The position numbers and the translations under genes were made by a program. 64,000 nucleotides of DNA, from NCBI GenBank assembly GCA_002707495.1, contig PAMZ01000021.1:186001-250000 (forward strand), given 5' to 3'. This document shows, in pieces, positions 1-8,340 of this stretch. A model generated the notes under the pieces. That model was not told where the DNA came from. It saw nothing but the letters and a program-made list of their open reading frames with translations, and made no database searches. The stretch is from Halobacteriovoraceae bacterium. GTDB taxonomy: Bacteria; Bdellovibrionota; Bacteriovoracia; Bacteriovoracales; Bacteriovoracaceae. Within the stretch, counting starts at the first letter, position 1. Each line of letters starts with the position of its first letter.

Positions 1-2483
1 TCGGCTTTCTCTAGCGCTGCTTCTTTATAGCGATTGACTCTAGGGTTAATTTTAGCTTTGGAAGTTTCCACTAGCTTTTTAAGTAGGTCTTGTGGAATTT
101 GCTCAAGATTTATTTGGGAACCTATAGAAGTGCCAATTTGATCGAGAAACTTTTTGGGAAAATCTTTCGTTTTATCAGCTCCATTGAGGTCAATTAAAAC
201 TCTTATAGGAGTTAAGGGTAAGTATATTGCACTTTTATGTTTCATCTCGTCGACACACTCAAGGGTAAAAATAGATTCAAGCATAAGGGGAGATTTTATT
301 TGATCAGTTTTCATGATTGTACAATTTCCAAGGGGGGTCTTTAGCATTAAATCTAAGGCTCCCTGAGCAATTGGGCTTTCCCAATTGAGAAGAGTTAAGT
401 CATCTCTTGCCATGGCCTTATCTCGGCTTGTGGCAAAACTTATTCCTTCATTTGGAAGACCCGGGAAAGAGGGAATGTACATATTGTCTTGTGGGACGAA
501 ATAGACTGATTCAGAGTCGAGCTCTTCACAGTGGATTCCCACGTTTTCACCGATTTCTTGCATATAGGGTAGGACTGGATTTTGTTGTTCAAAGTCTTGG
601 ATACCCTTGAGAATATTTTGAGAAACCTCATGGTGGTAGGAGTTTTTCTCCACTAAATAATTTCGTCCTGCTCTAAGTTCATGCTCAAGCTCAGAGAAGC
701 TGTTTTTTAAACTCTGCATAGCTGTTTGGTTCTTTTCTCTATTATAGGAATTTGAGATGAGGTCATTGATAGTATCTTTATGAGTCTGATGAAAAAGAGA
801 AAGAGCGTCTGAGGTTCTATCAAATATCTTTAAAACTTCGCCATAATAGTCTTTTAAAGTTTCTTCAAAACTAGATTGAACAAAAGGGATAATTAATTGG
901 ATATCCTTTTTTTGACCAATACGATCGAGTCTTCCTATTCTTTGCTCTAATTGTTCAGGTACTTTTGGAAGATCAAAGAGAAAAAGATTATGGCAAAACT
1001 CAAAATTTCTCCCCTCAGACCCTATTTCTGTGCATAAGAGAAGCTGTGCTCCTTTCTCATCTGCAAAAAAAGCAGCCTGGCGATCGCGCTCTAATAAAGA
1101 CTGATCTGAGTGAAAAACGGCGAGTTTTATATTACTTAATTCTTGAAGAGATCTTTGAATTTTAAGAATTAATGCTTTGGAGTGAGCTATGATGAGAATT
1201 TTTTCATCAGGATTTTCATTAAGAAAGACTAAAAGTTTTTCAAGTTTTGCATTGAACACTTTTGAGTCTGTGAGAGGAGCCTCAATATCTAAGGGAATAT
1301 AATTCTTTTTTCGAGATTTAAAAAGGTCTTGATGAAGGGCTTTTCTCGTATTGCGAAAATAGGCCCTTCCAGAACCAAAATAGTCAATAAGTACTTGGGT
1401 CGCATCATCGATACTTTCTAGCGGCTCAGGTAGGCTTAATTTGTCGTTAATAGCTGCCAAGTTTTCATCTTTTATAAGCTGAGAAATTTCTTTTGCTTCT
1501 TTTTGCTGGCTTAAATATTTTTCATAATCATTATATTTATCAGAATCGAGAAATTTTAGCTGTTCAAACATTCTTTCTGGTCCTAATACTTCAGGAGTTG
1601 CTGATAAAAGAATTTTTGCCAAACAGTCTTTGGAAAGATCTGTGAGAAAGTCTAAATCCTCGGAGTAATTATTCTGGTGAGATTCATCAAAAATAAAGGC
1701 ATCCCATTTATGTTCCTCTAACTGGGAAGCGATGAGATCTTTTTGCTCTTTAAGCTCTCTTAGTCCAATTATTACAAATCTTTGCATCTCCAAATCAATT
1801 TCTGGCTCCCAAATAGAAAAACTCAAAGAGAATTTTTTATAAAGCTCAACAAACCATTGATTCACTAAGCTTGAAGGAACGATAATAATTGCTCTTTCAA
1901 TCAATTCTGATTTTATGAGCGAATTGAGGATTAGCCCAGACTCAATGGTCTTCCCAAGACCTACTTCATCACACAGCATGGCACGAACAGGGAGTGTTTT
2001 AAGAGCTTTTTGTGCTACATATAATTGGTGGTTGATGAGACGAATATTACAACCAATAAATCCCTTGTAAGGAAGTTCCTGATATTTACGCGCCAAGAGA
2101 TAAGATTGATATCTTAAATCAAAGAATTGAGTGGGATCAAAATTCTTGGCATATAGGCGGTCTATACATGAGTTAAGTTCTATTTTTGCATTAAGCTGCA
2201 TTTCTGGGATGACGCTTTCAGTCTCAGTAAGATAAAAAGTCACACCATTCATCTCTTCAATTTTCGAGACTGAGTGCTCTTCATGGTTTAAGTCTTTAAA
2301 TTTATCGCCAGGTTTTAAGATAAAGCGCTTAAGGGGTGAATTCTTAGCGTTGTATATCCTCGCTTCATTGGCGAGGGGGAATTCCACTTTAATGGTTTTC
2401 CCCTCCAATGATGCAATAATTCCAAGACCTAGTTCGGGTTCCCCTTCACTATAATAACGCTGACCGATAACAAAATTTGACAT
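1..2483 (-). CDS. rapA: RNA polymerase-associated SWI2/SNF2 ATPase RapA (partial, C-terminus outside window)
   Basis: Reading the minus strand from the ATG at 2483 gives about 827 codons with no stop before the window edge. The N-terminus (MSNFVIGQRYYSEGEPELGL) matches the RapA N-terminal region, which binds RNA polymerase. The helicase core shows DEVGLGKT (Walker A), DESH in place of DEAH (Walker B), LLSATPE, and EQRIGRLDRIGQ (motif VI). RapA recycles RNA polymerase stuck after termination, using ATP. E. coli RapA is 968 residues, so about 140 residues are missing here. There is no clear Shine-Dalgarno; TATACC lies six bases before the ATG. Family assignment is firm; the function is inferred from the family. 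Confidence 0.93.
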   Translation of the reverse strand, partial: MSNFVIGQRYYSEGEPELGLGIIASLEGKTIKVEFPLANEARIYNAKNSPLKRFILKPGDKFKDLNHEEHSVSKIEEMNGVTFYLTETESVIPEMQLNAKIELNSCIDRLYAKNFDPTQFFDLRYQSYLLARKYQELPYKGFIGCNIRLINHQLYVAQKALKTLPVRAMLCDEVGLGKTIESGLILNSLIKSELIERAIIIVPSSLVNQWFVELYKKFSLSFSIWEPEIDLEMQRFVIIGLRELKEQKDLIASQLEEHKWDAFIFDESHQNNYSEDLDFLTDLSKDCLAKILLSATPEVLGPERMFEQLKFLDSDKYNDYEKYLSQQKEAKEISQLIKDENLAAINDKLSLPEPLESIDDATQVLIDYFGSGRAYFRNTRKALHQDLFKSRKKNYIPLDIEAPLTDSKVFNAKLEKLLVFLNENPDEKILIIAHSKALILKIQRSLQELSNIKLAVFHSDQSLLERDRQAAFFADEKGAQLLLCTEIGSEGRNFEFCHNLFLFDLPKVPEQLEQRIGRLDRIGQKKDIQLIIPFVQSSFEETLKDYYGEVLKIFDRTSDALSLFHQTHKDTINDLISNSYNREKNQTAMQSLKNSFSELEHELRAGRNYLVEKNSYHHEVSQNILKGIQDFEQQNPVLPYMQEIGENVGIHCEELDSESVYFVPQDNMYIPSFPGLPNEGISFATSRDKAMARDDLTLLNWESPIAQGALDLMLKTPLGNCTIMKTDQIKSPLMLESIFTLECVDEMKHKSAIYLPLTPIRVLIDLNGADKTKDFPKKFLDQIGTSIGSQINLEQIPQDLLKKLVETSKAKINPRVNRYKEAALEKA

Positions 2484-2510
2484 ACCCAAGGTATAAACTA
2501 TTTTAGTCGC

Positions 2511-2921
2511 TTAAGCAGCAGTTTTATCTGCCTTTTGAAATTTATAACTTCTCAATGCTTTTCTGATTTTAGTTTGGTGCTCATGGTCGTCAAGCTTATA
2601 GAATTGTCCGTCAAATTTGATTACATTTTCTTGGATGATTGTTTTTATTTCCTGATGAAAATAATTATTAGAAAGAAGCTCTCCCAGTAACGCTAAGGTG
2701 GTGTAGGGGAGATTTTGACTTGCACCAGCAACCAGAGCTCTATTGGCAAAGTAAAATGATCCAATATTATCGAGATCGTTTTGCCAGTCCCTTCTCATCA
2801 TCTTTTTAGACCATCTATTACTCTTTAAATACGCGTAGCGAGCTTGTTTTTTTACGTATTTCCACTGTTCTTTAGACCATACATCTGCAAAGTTTTGAAA
2901 GTTAAATTCAAATTTATTCAT
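2511..2921 (-). CDS. Conserved hypothetical protein, 136 aa
   Basis: I place the start at 2921 because GGGAGG lies just upstream; the longer frame reaching 3077 would run into the start of the divergent msrAB gene. The protein is soluble and basic. It is rich in Trp and Lys near the N-terminus (WSKEQWKYVKKQARY) and has a mixed hydrophobic C-terminal half ending KTAA. There is no signal peptide, membrane span or motif I recognise. It sits 27 bases upstream of rapA on the same strand, so the two may be co-transcribed. Function unknown. Confidence 0.75.
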   Translation of the reverse strand: MNKFEFNFQNFADVWSKEQWKYVKKQARYAYLKSNRWSKKMMRRDWQNDLDNIGSFYFANRALVAGASQNLPYTTLALLGELLSNNYFHQEIKTIIQENVIKFDGQFYKLDDHEHQTKIRKALRSYKFQKADKTAA

Positions 2922-3040
2922 TAGCATCCTCCCGTGTGGGAAGCTCATCGTCACAACTTCAAATTTTTTAAGCTTAATTAACCTGAAACTTAATCTAAAA
3001 TTTGATAAGGCCATAAGTTTTATTGTTAAGAATATTTGTT

Positions 3041-3052
3041 TATAATAGGGGA
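3041..3052 (+). promoter_or_regulatory. Candidate -10 box placed for a leaderless msrAB transcript
   Basis: A perfect TATAAT (3041-3046) is followed by six bases and then the ATG at 3053. The usual -10 to +1 distance would put transcription start on the A of the ATG. No good -35 is seen 16-18 bases upstream. AGGGG lies only two bases before the ATG, too close for a normal ribosome binding site. Confidence 0.45.
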
Positions 3053-3991
3053 ATGAAAAAAATCGATGAGTTATCACCTATAGAATATGAAGTGACTCAA
3101 AATAATGGAACAGAGTCACCTTTTAAAAATAAATATTGGGAATTTTTTGAGCCTGGAATTTATTTAGATATAATCTCAGGTGAGCCTCTTTTCAGCTCCA
3201 CTCATAAATTCCCAAGCCCATGTGGTTGGCCATCATTTTTTAAGGCAATTGATTTTGATCATGTAGTGCTTAAAGATGATGATTCCCACGGTATGCGCAG
3301 AACTGAAGTTCGAAGTAAAAAAGCTGATTCCCATCTGGGGCACTTATTTAATGATGGCCCTGCCCCAACAGGCATTAGATATTGTATCAACTCAGCCGCA
3401 TTAGAGTTTGTGCCAAAAGATGAAGTTCTTTCGAGGCAAGATCTAAAAAAATATCATCACCTTTTTCAAGATAATGATGAAAAGGTTGTATCCCATCGTG
3501 AGTTTGCAACTTTAGGTGCTGGTTGTTTTTGGGGCGTAGAAGCTATTTTGGCGAAAACAGAGGGTATTTTAAGTGCCACAAGTGGTTACGCAGGTGGAAG
3601 CACTGTGAATCCAAGTTACGAGGAAATATGTACCGGAAAGACCGGTCATGCAGAAGTGGTACAAGTGGAGTTTAATCCCGATATCATTAGTTATTCAGAG
3701 TTATTGCGATTATTTTTTAAATTGCATGATCCTACAACTCTGAATAGACAAGGTGTAGATCAAGGCACTCAATATCGTTCTGTTATTTATTTTCATGATG
3801 AGTCTCAAGCCGAAGTCGCAAACCTTATAAAAGAAGAGTTTTCTAAAAATGGTTTCTATCATGATCCCATTGTAACGGAGATCTCACCTTTTGAAACTTT
3901 TTATCCTGCAGAAGATTATCATCAAAAATATTATGAAAAAAAATACCAAGGGGGATTCGGCCCCATATGTCATTTCGTTCGCGGAGTATAA
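3053..3991 (+). CDS. msrAB: Peptide methionine sulfoxide reductase, MsrB-MsrA fusion
   Basis: A bifunctional repair enzyme of 312 residues that reduces both R- and S-methionine sulfoxide in proteins. Residues about 1-135 are MsrB: CGWPSF, then GHLF and RYCINSAALEF with the catalytic Cys. The CxxC zinc pairs of zinc-type MsrB are absent. Residues about 150-312 are MsrA, with GCFWGVEA (catalytic Cys), the GYAGG loop, GHAEVVQVEF and GTQYRS. The order B-A is the reverse of the commoner A-B fusion. The start at 3053 is chosen over an upstream in-frame start at 3023. No N-terminal signal is seen, so it is likely cytoplasmic. The next gene starts 11 bases downstream, so the two are probably one operon. 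Confidence 0.95.
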   Translation: MKKIDELSPIEYEVTQNNGTESPFKNKYWEFFEPGIYLDIISGEPLFSSTHKFPSPCGWPSFFKAIDFDHVVLKDDDSHGMRRTEVRSKKADSHLGHLFNDGPAPTGIRYCINSAALEFVPKDEVLSRQDLKKYHHLFQDNDEKVVSHREFATLGAGCFWGVEAILAKTEGILSATSGYAGGSTVNPSYEEICTGKTGHAEVVQVEFNPDIISYSELLRLFFKLHDPTTLNRQGVDQGTQYRSVIYFHDESQAEVANLIKEEFSKNGFYHDPIVTEISPFETFYPAEDYHQKYYEKKYQGGFGPICHFVRGV

Positions 3992-4002
3992 GGAGAATAC
4001 AG

Positions 4003-4506
4003 ATGAAAAAAATATTAATGTTTGTGGCCACAAAAGGATCTAATCTTGAATTGGCCCAAAGACTTGAAGATGTATTTAAAACTAAAGGCCAACAAGTTGA
4101 TATGATCAATCTAGAGGAAGAGGATTTACCTCTCTACACAACGACGAAACACAAACAAGGTGTTCCTGAGAGAATTGCGGAGATTTCTAGAATGGCAAAC
4201 GAAGCTTCTGGATTTGTTTTTGTAGGTCCTGAATACAACGGTAGTGCCCCTCCGGTTATGAATAATATCATGGCTTGGATTAGTGTCTCCGGTGGAAAAG
4301 ATTGGAGAGCAGCATTTAACGGTAAGGTAGCGATGCTTGCTACTTCCTCAGGTGGTCCAGGAGCAAGATATCAATCTGCCATGACCCAACAATTAAACTA
4401 TATTGGAGCTATTGTACTTCCTCGAATGGTTTTTGTTTTTGGTAAGAAGACTTATGATCAAGAAGAGGGAGAAGCCGTTGTTGACCAACTTTTAAGTTTA
4501 ATTTAG
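4003..4506 (+). CDS. NAD(P)H-dependent FMN reductase family protein (flavodoxin fold)
   Basis: 167 residues of the NADPH-dependent FMN reductase / azoreductase family. The N-terminal ATKGSNLELAQRLE resembles the family phosphate-binding loop. GPEYNGSAPPVMNNIMAW is the family signature that packs the flavin. The start at 4003 has AAGGAG at 3990-3995, overlapping the msrAB stop; the longer frame from 3967 lacks one. The stop abuts the next ATG exactly. In this operon with msrAB and a dehydrogenase, a role in redox or oxidative-stress metabolism is likely, but the substrate is not known. Confidence 0.88.
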   Translation: MKKILMFVATKGSNLELAQRLEDVFKTKGQQVDMINLEEEDLPLYTTTKHKQGVPERIAEISRMANEASGFVFVGPEYNGSAPPVMNNIMAWISVSGGKDWRAAFNGKVAMLATSSGGPGARYQSAMTQQLNYIGAIVLPRMVFVFGKKTYDQEEGEAVVDQLLSLI

Positions 4507-5433
4507 ATGAATATTGTCATCCTTGATGCGGGGACTTTAGGGGATTTTGATTTAGTAGGCCTCCCCCCAGAAACTCAAGTCTTTCAGGATACTTCTGAAT
4601 CTCAAGTTGTAGAGAGATGTTTGAATGCTGAGGTCATCATCACTAATAAAGTGAAATTTACCAGTGATATCCTGGAAAGACTCCCTAAACTTAAAGCTTT
4701 TGTTATTTTAGCGACTGGAGTTGATAACTTAGACCTTAGAGCCTGCAAAGAACGAAATATAAAGGTTTTGAATGCCAAAGGGTATAGTACAGACTCGGTG
4801 ATTTCTTTAACTTTCTCAATGGTTTTTTATTTTTTAATTGATCTACCTTATTATCAAAATTTTACGCAAAATAGGTCGTGGATAGAGCATAATTTTTTTA
4901 GTCATTATAAAAATTTTCACCAACTCTCATCCAGAGTTTGGACTATCATTGGTCTTGGTACTATTGGTGAGAAAGTGGCAAGGATAGCAAGTTCTTTTGG
5001 GTGTCAGGTTCAATATGTATCAACCAGTGGGAAAAACCACAGAGACGATTTCATCCAAGTAAGTTTAGATGAAGCTATGAGCTCGAGCGATATTATAACT
5101 ATTCATGCGCCTTTAAATGAGCAAACTGAAAACCTGATAAGAAAATCTCATCTAGAGAGTTTAAAAGAAGATTGTATTTTTTTAAACCTAGGAAGGGGTG
5201 GGATCATAAATGAAGATGATCTTGCAAACTTTCTAGACAAGGATACGAATATTAAAATTGGTTTAGACGTTCTATCAAGTGAGCCGATGAAGAAGGACTC
5301 TTCTTTAGTGAGGCATTTAAATCATAAAAATTTTCTCATCACTCCCCATGTGGCTTGGGCGTCAAAAGAGTCAAGAGAAAACTTGTGGAAAATGACTTTA
5401 GAAAACATAAACAAGGTGTTAGAGGATAACTAA
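4507..5433 (+). CDS. D-isomer-specific 2-hydroxyacid dehydrogenase, NAD-dependent
   Basis: 308 residues. The Rossmann fingerprint GLGTIGEKVA sits mid-protein. The catalytic triad of the family is present: Arg in LNLGRGG, Glu in DVLSSEP and His in TPHVAWAS. The family interconverts 2-oxo and D-2-hydroxy acids (hydroxypyruvate, glycerate, lactate or related acids). The substrate cannot be told from sequence, though the architecture resembles glycerate or hydroxypyruvate reductases. The ATG directly follows the stop of the FMN reductase gene, so it is translated as part of that operon. Confidence 0.9.
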   Translation: MNIVILDAGTLGDFDLVGLPPETQVFQDTSESQVVERCLNAEVIITNKVKFTSDILERLPKLKAFVILATGVDNLDLRACKERNIKVLNAKGYSTDSVISLTFSMVFYFLIDLPYYQNFTQNRSWIEHNFFSHYKNFHQLSSRVWTIIGLGTIGEKVARIASSFGCQVQYVSTSGKNHRDDFIQVSLDEAMSSSDIITIHAPLNEQTENLIRKSHLESLKEDCIFLNLGRGGIINEDDLANFLDKDTNIKIGLDVLSSEPMKKDSSLVRHLNHKNFLITPHVAWASKESRENLWKMTLENINKVLEDN

Positions 5434-5521
5434 CTCATTGTGTTAGCTTTTCTTGCTTAGCTAGAATTGCTTTAAATGCCTGATAGGACCGGTTTTATGC
5501 CTGAATTAAGCAAATTAGCCT

Positions 5522-5550
5522 TTGACATTTTTCCCAACTGAATGAACAAT
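5522..5550 (+). promoter_or_regulatory. Putative sigma-70-type promoter of the histone gene
   Basis: TTGACA (5522-5527) is followed after 17 bases by AACAAT (5545-5550), a four-of-six -10. It would give a leader of about 25 bases carrying AAGGAG just before the ATG at 5583. The -35 is perfect but the -10 is weak, so this is a prediction only. Confidence 0.5.
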
Positions 5551-5582
5551 TTTAACAATGTTTTTATGACAAGGAGATAAAC

Positions 5583-5798
5583 ATGGCTAAGAAAACAGCG
5601 TCTAAAAAAGAAATGCTACTAGTTGGATCTAAAACAAAAGAAGCTCTTAAAGGAACTGGAAAAGAAACTTTTATGGTTTCTTCAGATGCTCTTGAAGGAC
5701 TTAACGAGTACGTTTACTGGCTAGTTGAGCAAGCTCAAACAAGAGCAGCTGCTAATGGAAGAAAGACCATTAGAGCTCACGACATCCTAGCAAGATAG
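5583..5798 (+). CDS. Bacterial histone-fold DNA-binding protein (Bdellovibrio Bd0055-like)
   Basis: A 71-residue basic protein with one histone fold and no tails beyond a short Lys-rich N-terminus (MAKKTASKKE). A short helix 1 is followed by VSSDALEGLNEYVYWLVEQA (helix 2), then NGRKTIRAHDI. The last segment matches the loop 2/helix 3 signature of archaeal histones (GRKTIKAEDI). Bdellovibrio histones of this kind are abundant chromatin proteins that bind DNA unlike the archaeal nucleosome; that is established for Bd0055, not for this protein. It is monocistronic, with a strong AAGGAGA site, its own promoter and a terminator, which fits high expression. Confidence 0.9.
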   Translation: MAKKTASKKEMLLVGSKTKEALKGTGKETFMVSSDALEGLNEYVYWLVEQAQTRAAANGRKTIRAHDILAR

Positions 5799-5811
5799 TC
5801 AATCTACTTTT

Positions 5812-5843
5812 AAAATATGGGTGCCTAACGGTGCCCGTATTTT
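5812..5843. terminator. Bidirectional rho-independent terminator
   Basis: A 14-base stem (5812-5825 with 5830-5843, loop TAAC, three G-U wobbles) with GGGTGCC/GGTGCCC at its core. It is flanked by AAAA on the left and TTTT on the right, so it can stop both the histone gene and the convergent membrane-protein operon. Confidence 0.85.
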
Positions 5844-5845
5844 AT

Positions 5846-6367
5846 TTAAGAATTTAAAAACTTCAACATTAATACAATCACCACTCCAGTCACACTCACA
5901 TACTCCCAAAGAATAAAAGTAGAGAAAGCGATCCGTTTATGAGATTTAAGATGATCAGTAATGGCTAGTCCATAGCTAGTAAAAATGAGCGGAAGAGAAA
6001 TGACAGAACTTAATAGGTGAGTGGCCAGTATAGTGAGGTAGAGCGTCCGGTAAGAATTATTAGCGAATATAGTATGTCCTACACTCATATGATAAAAAAT
6101 ATAATTCACTAAGAATAAAGCCGAGAAAAGAAGTGCCATGTGAATCATAAAAATATGCTCTGAACGTCTTTTCTTTTTAATAAGATAGACTGCGCTAGCT
6201 AAGCTTACTGCGGATAAGAAATTCATAAGAGCATTTATCCATACTTGAAGATCTTTATCGTATATGGGTTCGAGCTTATAAGGATTAAAGTAGATAATAA
6301 AAATGAGAAAAATTTCCGCAGAAATCGCAATCAGTGAAGAAAGGGCGATGACTTTATTTTTAGACAT
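5846..6367 (-). CDS. DUF420 (CtaM/YozB-like) membrane protein
   Basis: 173 residues with about five membrane segments. It shows DUF420 family features: NALMNFLSAVSL, a positively charged loop KKKRRSEHIF, YHMSVGHT with His residues, a helix with THLLSSVISLPL, and the C-terminal WEYVSVTGVVI. In Gram-positive bacteria the CtaM branch is needed for maturation of aa3-type terminal oxidase, so a respiratory role is possible here. The start overlaps the stop of the TSUP gene by eight bases, so the two are translationally coupled. Confidence 0.8.
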   Translation of the reverse strand: MSKNKVIALSSLIAISAEIFLIFIIYFNPYKLEPIYDKDLQVWINALMNFLSAVSLASAVYLIKKKRRSEHIFMIHMALLFSALFLVNYIFYHMSVGHTIFANNSYRTLYLTILATHLLSSVISLPLIFTSYGLAITDHLKSHKRIAFSTFILWEYVSVTGVVIVLMLKFLNS

Positions 6368-7088
6368 TTATTACCTCAAGGAATTTATACAGCATACGTA
6401 AAGCTGCTATGAAAAGCAGACTTCTAAAGATGAGTTGAAAATTTTTTTCATTAACACGCTTAAGGATTTTGACACCGAGAAAGCTTCCTAGGATGGTCGA
6501 AAGCGCCATCCCAATGATTAAATAAATATGATCTTGGTAGCGAAAACTTAAACTTAAAAAAAGAGGTATTTTTAGAAAGTGGGTGGTCAATTGTTGCATA
6601 GCTTTTGTTGCTACGATTTCTTCTTTAGTTAAATCTGTTCGAAGAAAAAACACTGCCAGTAAAGGACCTGTGGCACCGATCAGAGCACTTTGAAGTCCGG
6701 CCACTACACCTAGTATAGACCATTGATAAGACTTAAGTCTTATTTCGGGTAATCGCTTTGGTTTGAATAAGGCCCAAAAAATGAGAAGTGAAATAAGTAA
6801 GTAGAGATAATGAGAATCTGAAATATTCTCTAAAATGAAATAGGCGATAACAAAGCCTAAGGGAGCTCCAAAAAGATATGGCCAGAAAAGATCAAGCCTT
6901 ACATTTTGTCTTAAATACCAACAGCGTGAGCTATTGCTTACCATCTGAACCACACCGTGGATCGGCACGATAGATTTTATATCCAGAAAAAACGTCATCG
7001 CCGAGAGTAGCAGAACTCCACCAGCCATGCCCGCAACTCCGGAAACGATAGAAGTAAGAAGTGCGCAAATTATTAAGGCTAATAGCAT
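6360..7088 (-). CDS. TSUP (TauE/SafE) family membrane transporter
   Basis: 242 residues, about eight membrane segments. The N-terminal GVAGMAGGVLLLSAMTFF and the second-half repeat SALIGATGPLLAVFFLR are the two inverted-repeat signatures of the TSUP family, which exports sulfite, sulfoacetate or related small anions, or serves as an uncharacterised permease. The substrate is unknown. It is the first gene of a two-gene operon with the DUF420 protein and is divergent from the GNAT gene. No Shine-Dalgarno is visible. Confidence 0.85.
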   Translation of the reverse strand: MLLALIICALLTSIVSGVAGMAGGVLLLSAMTFFLDIKSIVPIHGVVQMVSNSSRCWYLRQNVRLDLFWPYLFGAPLGFVIAYFILENISDSHYLYLLISLLIFWALFKPKRLPEIRLKSYQWSILGVVAGLQSALIGATGPLLAVFFLRTDLTKEEIVATKAMQQLTTHFLKIPLFLSLSFRYQDHIYLIIGMALSTILGSFLGVKILKRVNEKNFQLIFRSLLFIAALRMLYKFLEVINV

Positions 7089-7094
7089 AAGTTC

Positions 7095-7100
7095 ATTTTA
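7095..7100 (-). promoter_or_regulatory. Candidate -10 box for a leaderless TSUP transcript
   Basis: On the minus strand TAAAAT is followed by six bases (GAACTT) and then the ATG at 7088, which puts the predicted +1 on the start codon. No convincing -35 is seen. Confidence 0.35.
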
Positions 7101-7156
7101 CCTCTAAATACCTAAAATTAATAAGGTTTTATCCCTTGTAAAAACTTCGCACTAGT

Positions 7157-7186
7157 TTGTCGAAATATTTCGTTTAGCGTTATATA
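7157..7186 (+). promoter_or_regulatory. Promoter with a palindromic operator in its spacer (GNAT-LuxE-LuxC operon)
   Basis: TTGTCG (7157-7162), an 18-base spacer, TATATA (7181-7186), then five bases to the ATG at 7192. The perfect 12-base palindrome CGAAATATTTCG (7161-7172) overlaps the end of the -35 and fills the spacer, the usual place for a repressor site. There is no Shine-Dalgarno, so the message may be leaderless. Confidence 0.5.
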
Positions 7187-7191
7187 CCCTT

Positions 7192-8340
7192 ATGGATTTT
7201 CAAATAGCTAGGGCCTCCATTCATAACACCGTAGAAGTTCTTGATCTGTTCAGCGCTGCCTATACAGGGAATTATCCCGATCGAAGTTTTGCGGATTCTA
7301 AGAGTTATAAAGAAGCCTTAGATGATAAAGGCCGAAGGATTTATCTGGCCAAGCTTAATGATAAAACCATTGCAAGCCTGGTTTTTTACTATAACGAGGA
7401 ACATAAACTAGCTAAAGCCTCAAGTGCTGTTGTTGATCCTGCCTTTAGAGGTCATGGAATTACTCAAGAGCTTATTAAGTATGGGTTGAATGACCTCAAC
7501 GAGACGACAGCTGGTGTTGAGGTGGTCTACATAACCACGAGAACTGTTCATAAAGCCGCTCAAGTCTTAACTGCAAAGATGGGGTTTAGGCAATTGGGAA
7601 TCTTTCCTAATGTTCATAAAACTAAAGACTATGAAACCCATGCTCTGGCAGCTATGTATCTTCCGGGTGCTCTCAATAAGAGATACTCAGACTTTGAACA
7701 GCACCCTGATATCTTTTCATTATTTAAAATCGTGCAAGAAAATATAGAGCTGCCTAATATGGATAAAGCAGAATTATGGCACCAAAAAAACTATACTGGT
7801 GCTGTACCATGCCTTGAGATTATTGATCATGCACCTATGCTCGTGAATAAACGGTATCAAACTCTCAAGGATGCGGCAGAGATAGATCTTGCATTTTTTC
7901 CCTTTCACAAGCCAAATCTTTGGATTACATCTCCCGAACAAAACATCGAAGTTTTTTGCTATGTGAACGAAGTGGATAAACATTGTGTGATTTTAGGTTG
8001 TAAGATAGATCGTGAGGTTTCGTTTACAAGTCTGTTCTTAACGGTTTCAAACCTTCTGAGAGATAGAGGTATTCGCTATATAGAACTAATCATTCGAGCT
8101 AATAGGATGAATATTCTCAATAAGGTTTTAAAAGCAAAGTTTATTCCTTGTGGCTATCTTCCCGCCTTTCAATACGAACATGGAAAGCGCTACGACTATG
8201 TCGTGTTTAGTCGTTCTTTTGAAATTTTAGACTTTAATAATTTAGAGCTTACCGGTGAAAATCAAAAATACCTAAGAAATTATATTGGACTTTGGGAGAG
8301 TAAGTTTCTCGGGGGATATTTTAAAAATGATTACCGATGA
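7192..8340 (+). CDS. GNAT-family acetyltransferase with a second GNAT-like half
   Basis: 382 residues. The N-terminal half (about 1-165) is a GNAT domain: VVDPAFRGHGITQELI holds the acetyl/acyl-CoA pyrophosphate-binding motif (RGHGIT), followed by the VHKAAQVLTAKMGFRQLG strand-helix typical of the fold. The C-terminal half ends in RANRMNILNKVLKAKFIPCG, which looks like the last part of a second, degenerate GNAT domain. It opens the operon with a LuxE-like synthetase (14-base overlap) and a LuxC-PaaK fusion. It may therefore move an acyl group made or consumed by those enzymes; the substrate is unknown. Confidence 0.75.
   Translation: MDFQIARASIHNTVEVLDLFSAAYTGNYPDRSFADSKSYKEALDDKGRRIYLAKLNDKTIASLVFYYNEEHKLAKASSAVVDPAFRGHGITQELIKYGLNDLNETTAGVEVVYITTRTVHKAAQVLTAKMGFRQLGIFPNVHKTKDYETHALAAMYLPGALNKRYSDFEQHPDIFSLFKIVQENIELPNMDKAELWHQKNYTGAVPCLEIIDHAPMLVNKRYQTLKDAAEIDLAFFPFHKPNLWITSPEQNIEVFCYVNEVDKHCVILGCKIDREVSFTSLFLTVSNLLRDRGIRYIELIIRANRMNILNKVLKAKFIPCGYLPAFQYEHGKRYDYVVFSRSFEILDFNNLELTGENQKYLRNYIGLWESKFLGGYFKNDYR

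Noticed and set aside
2511..3077. Longer 188-residue version of the 136-residue gene
   Set aside because: The extra 52 residues run over the msrAB start and promoter, and the internal ATG has the only good ribosome site.
5434..5480. Terminator after the 2-hydroxyacid dehydrogenase gene
   Set aside because: CTAAC and GTTAG can pair over seven bases with some T residues behind, but five pairs alone are too weak to call.
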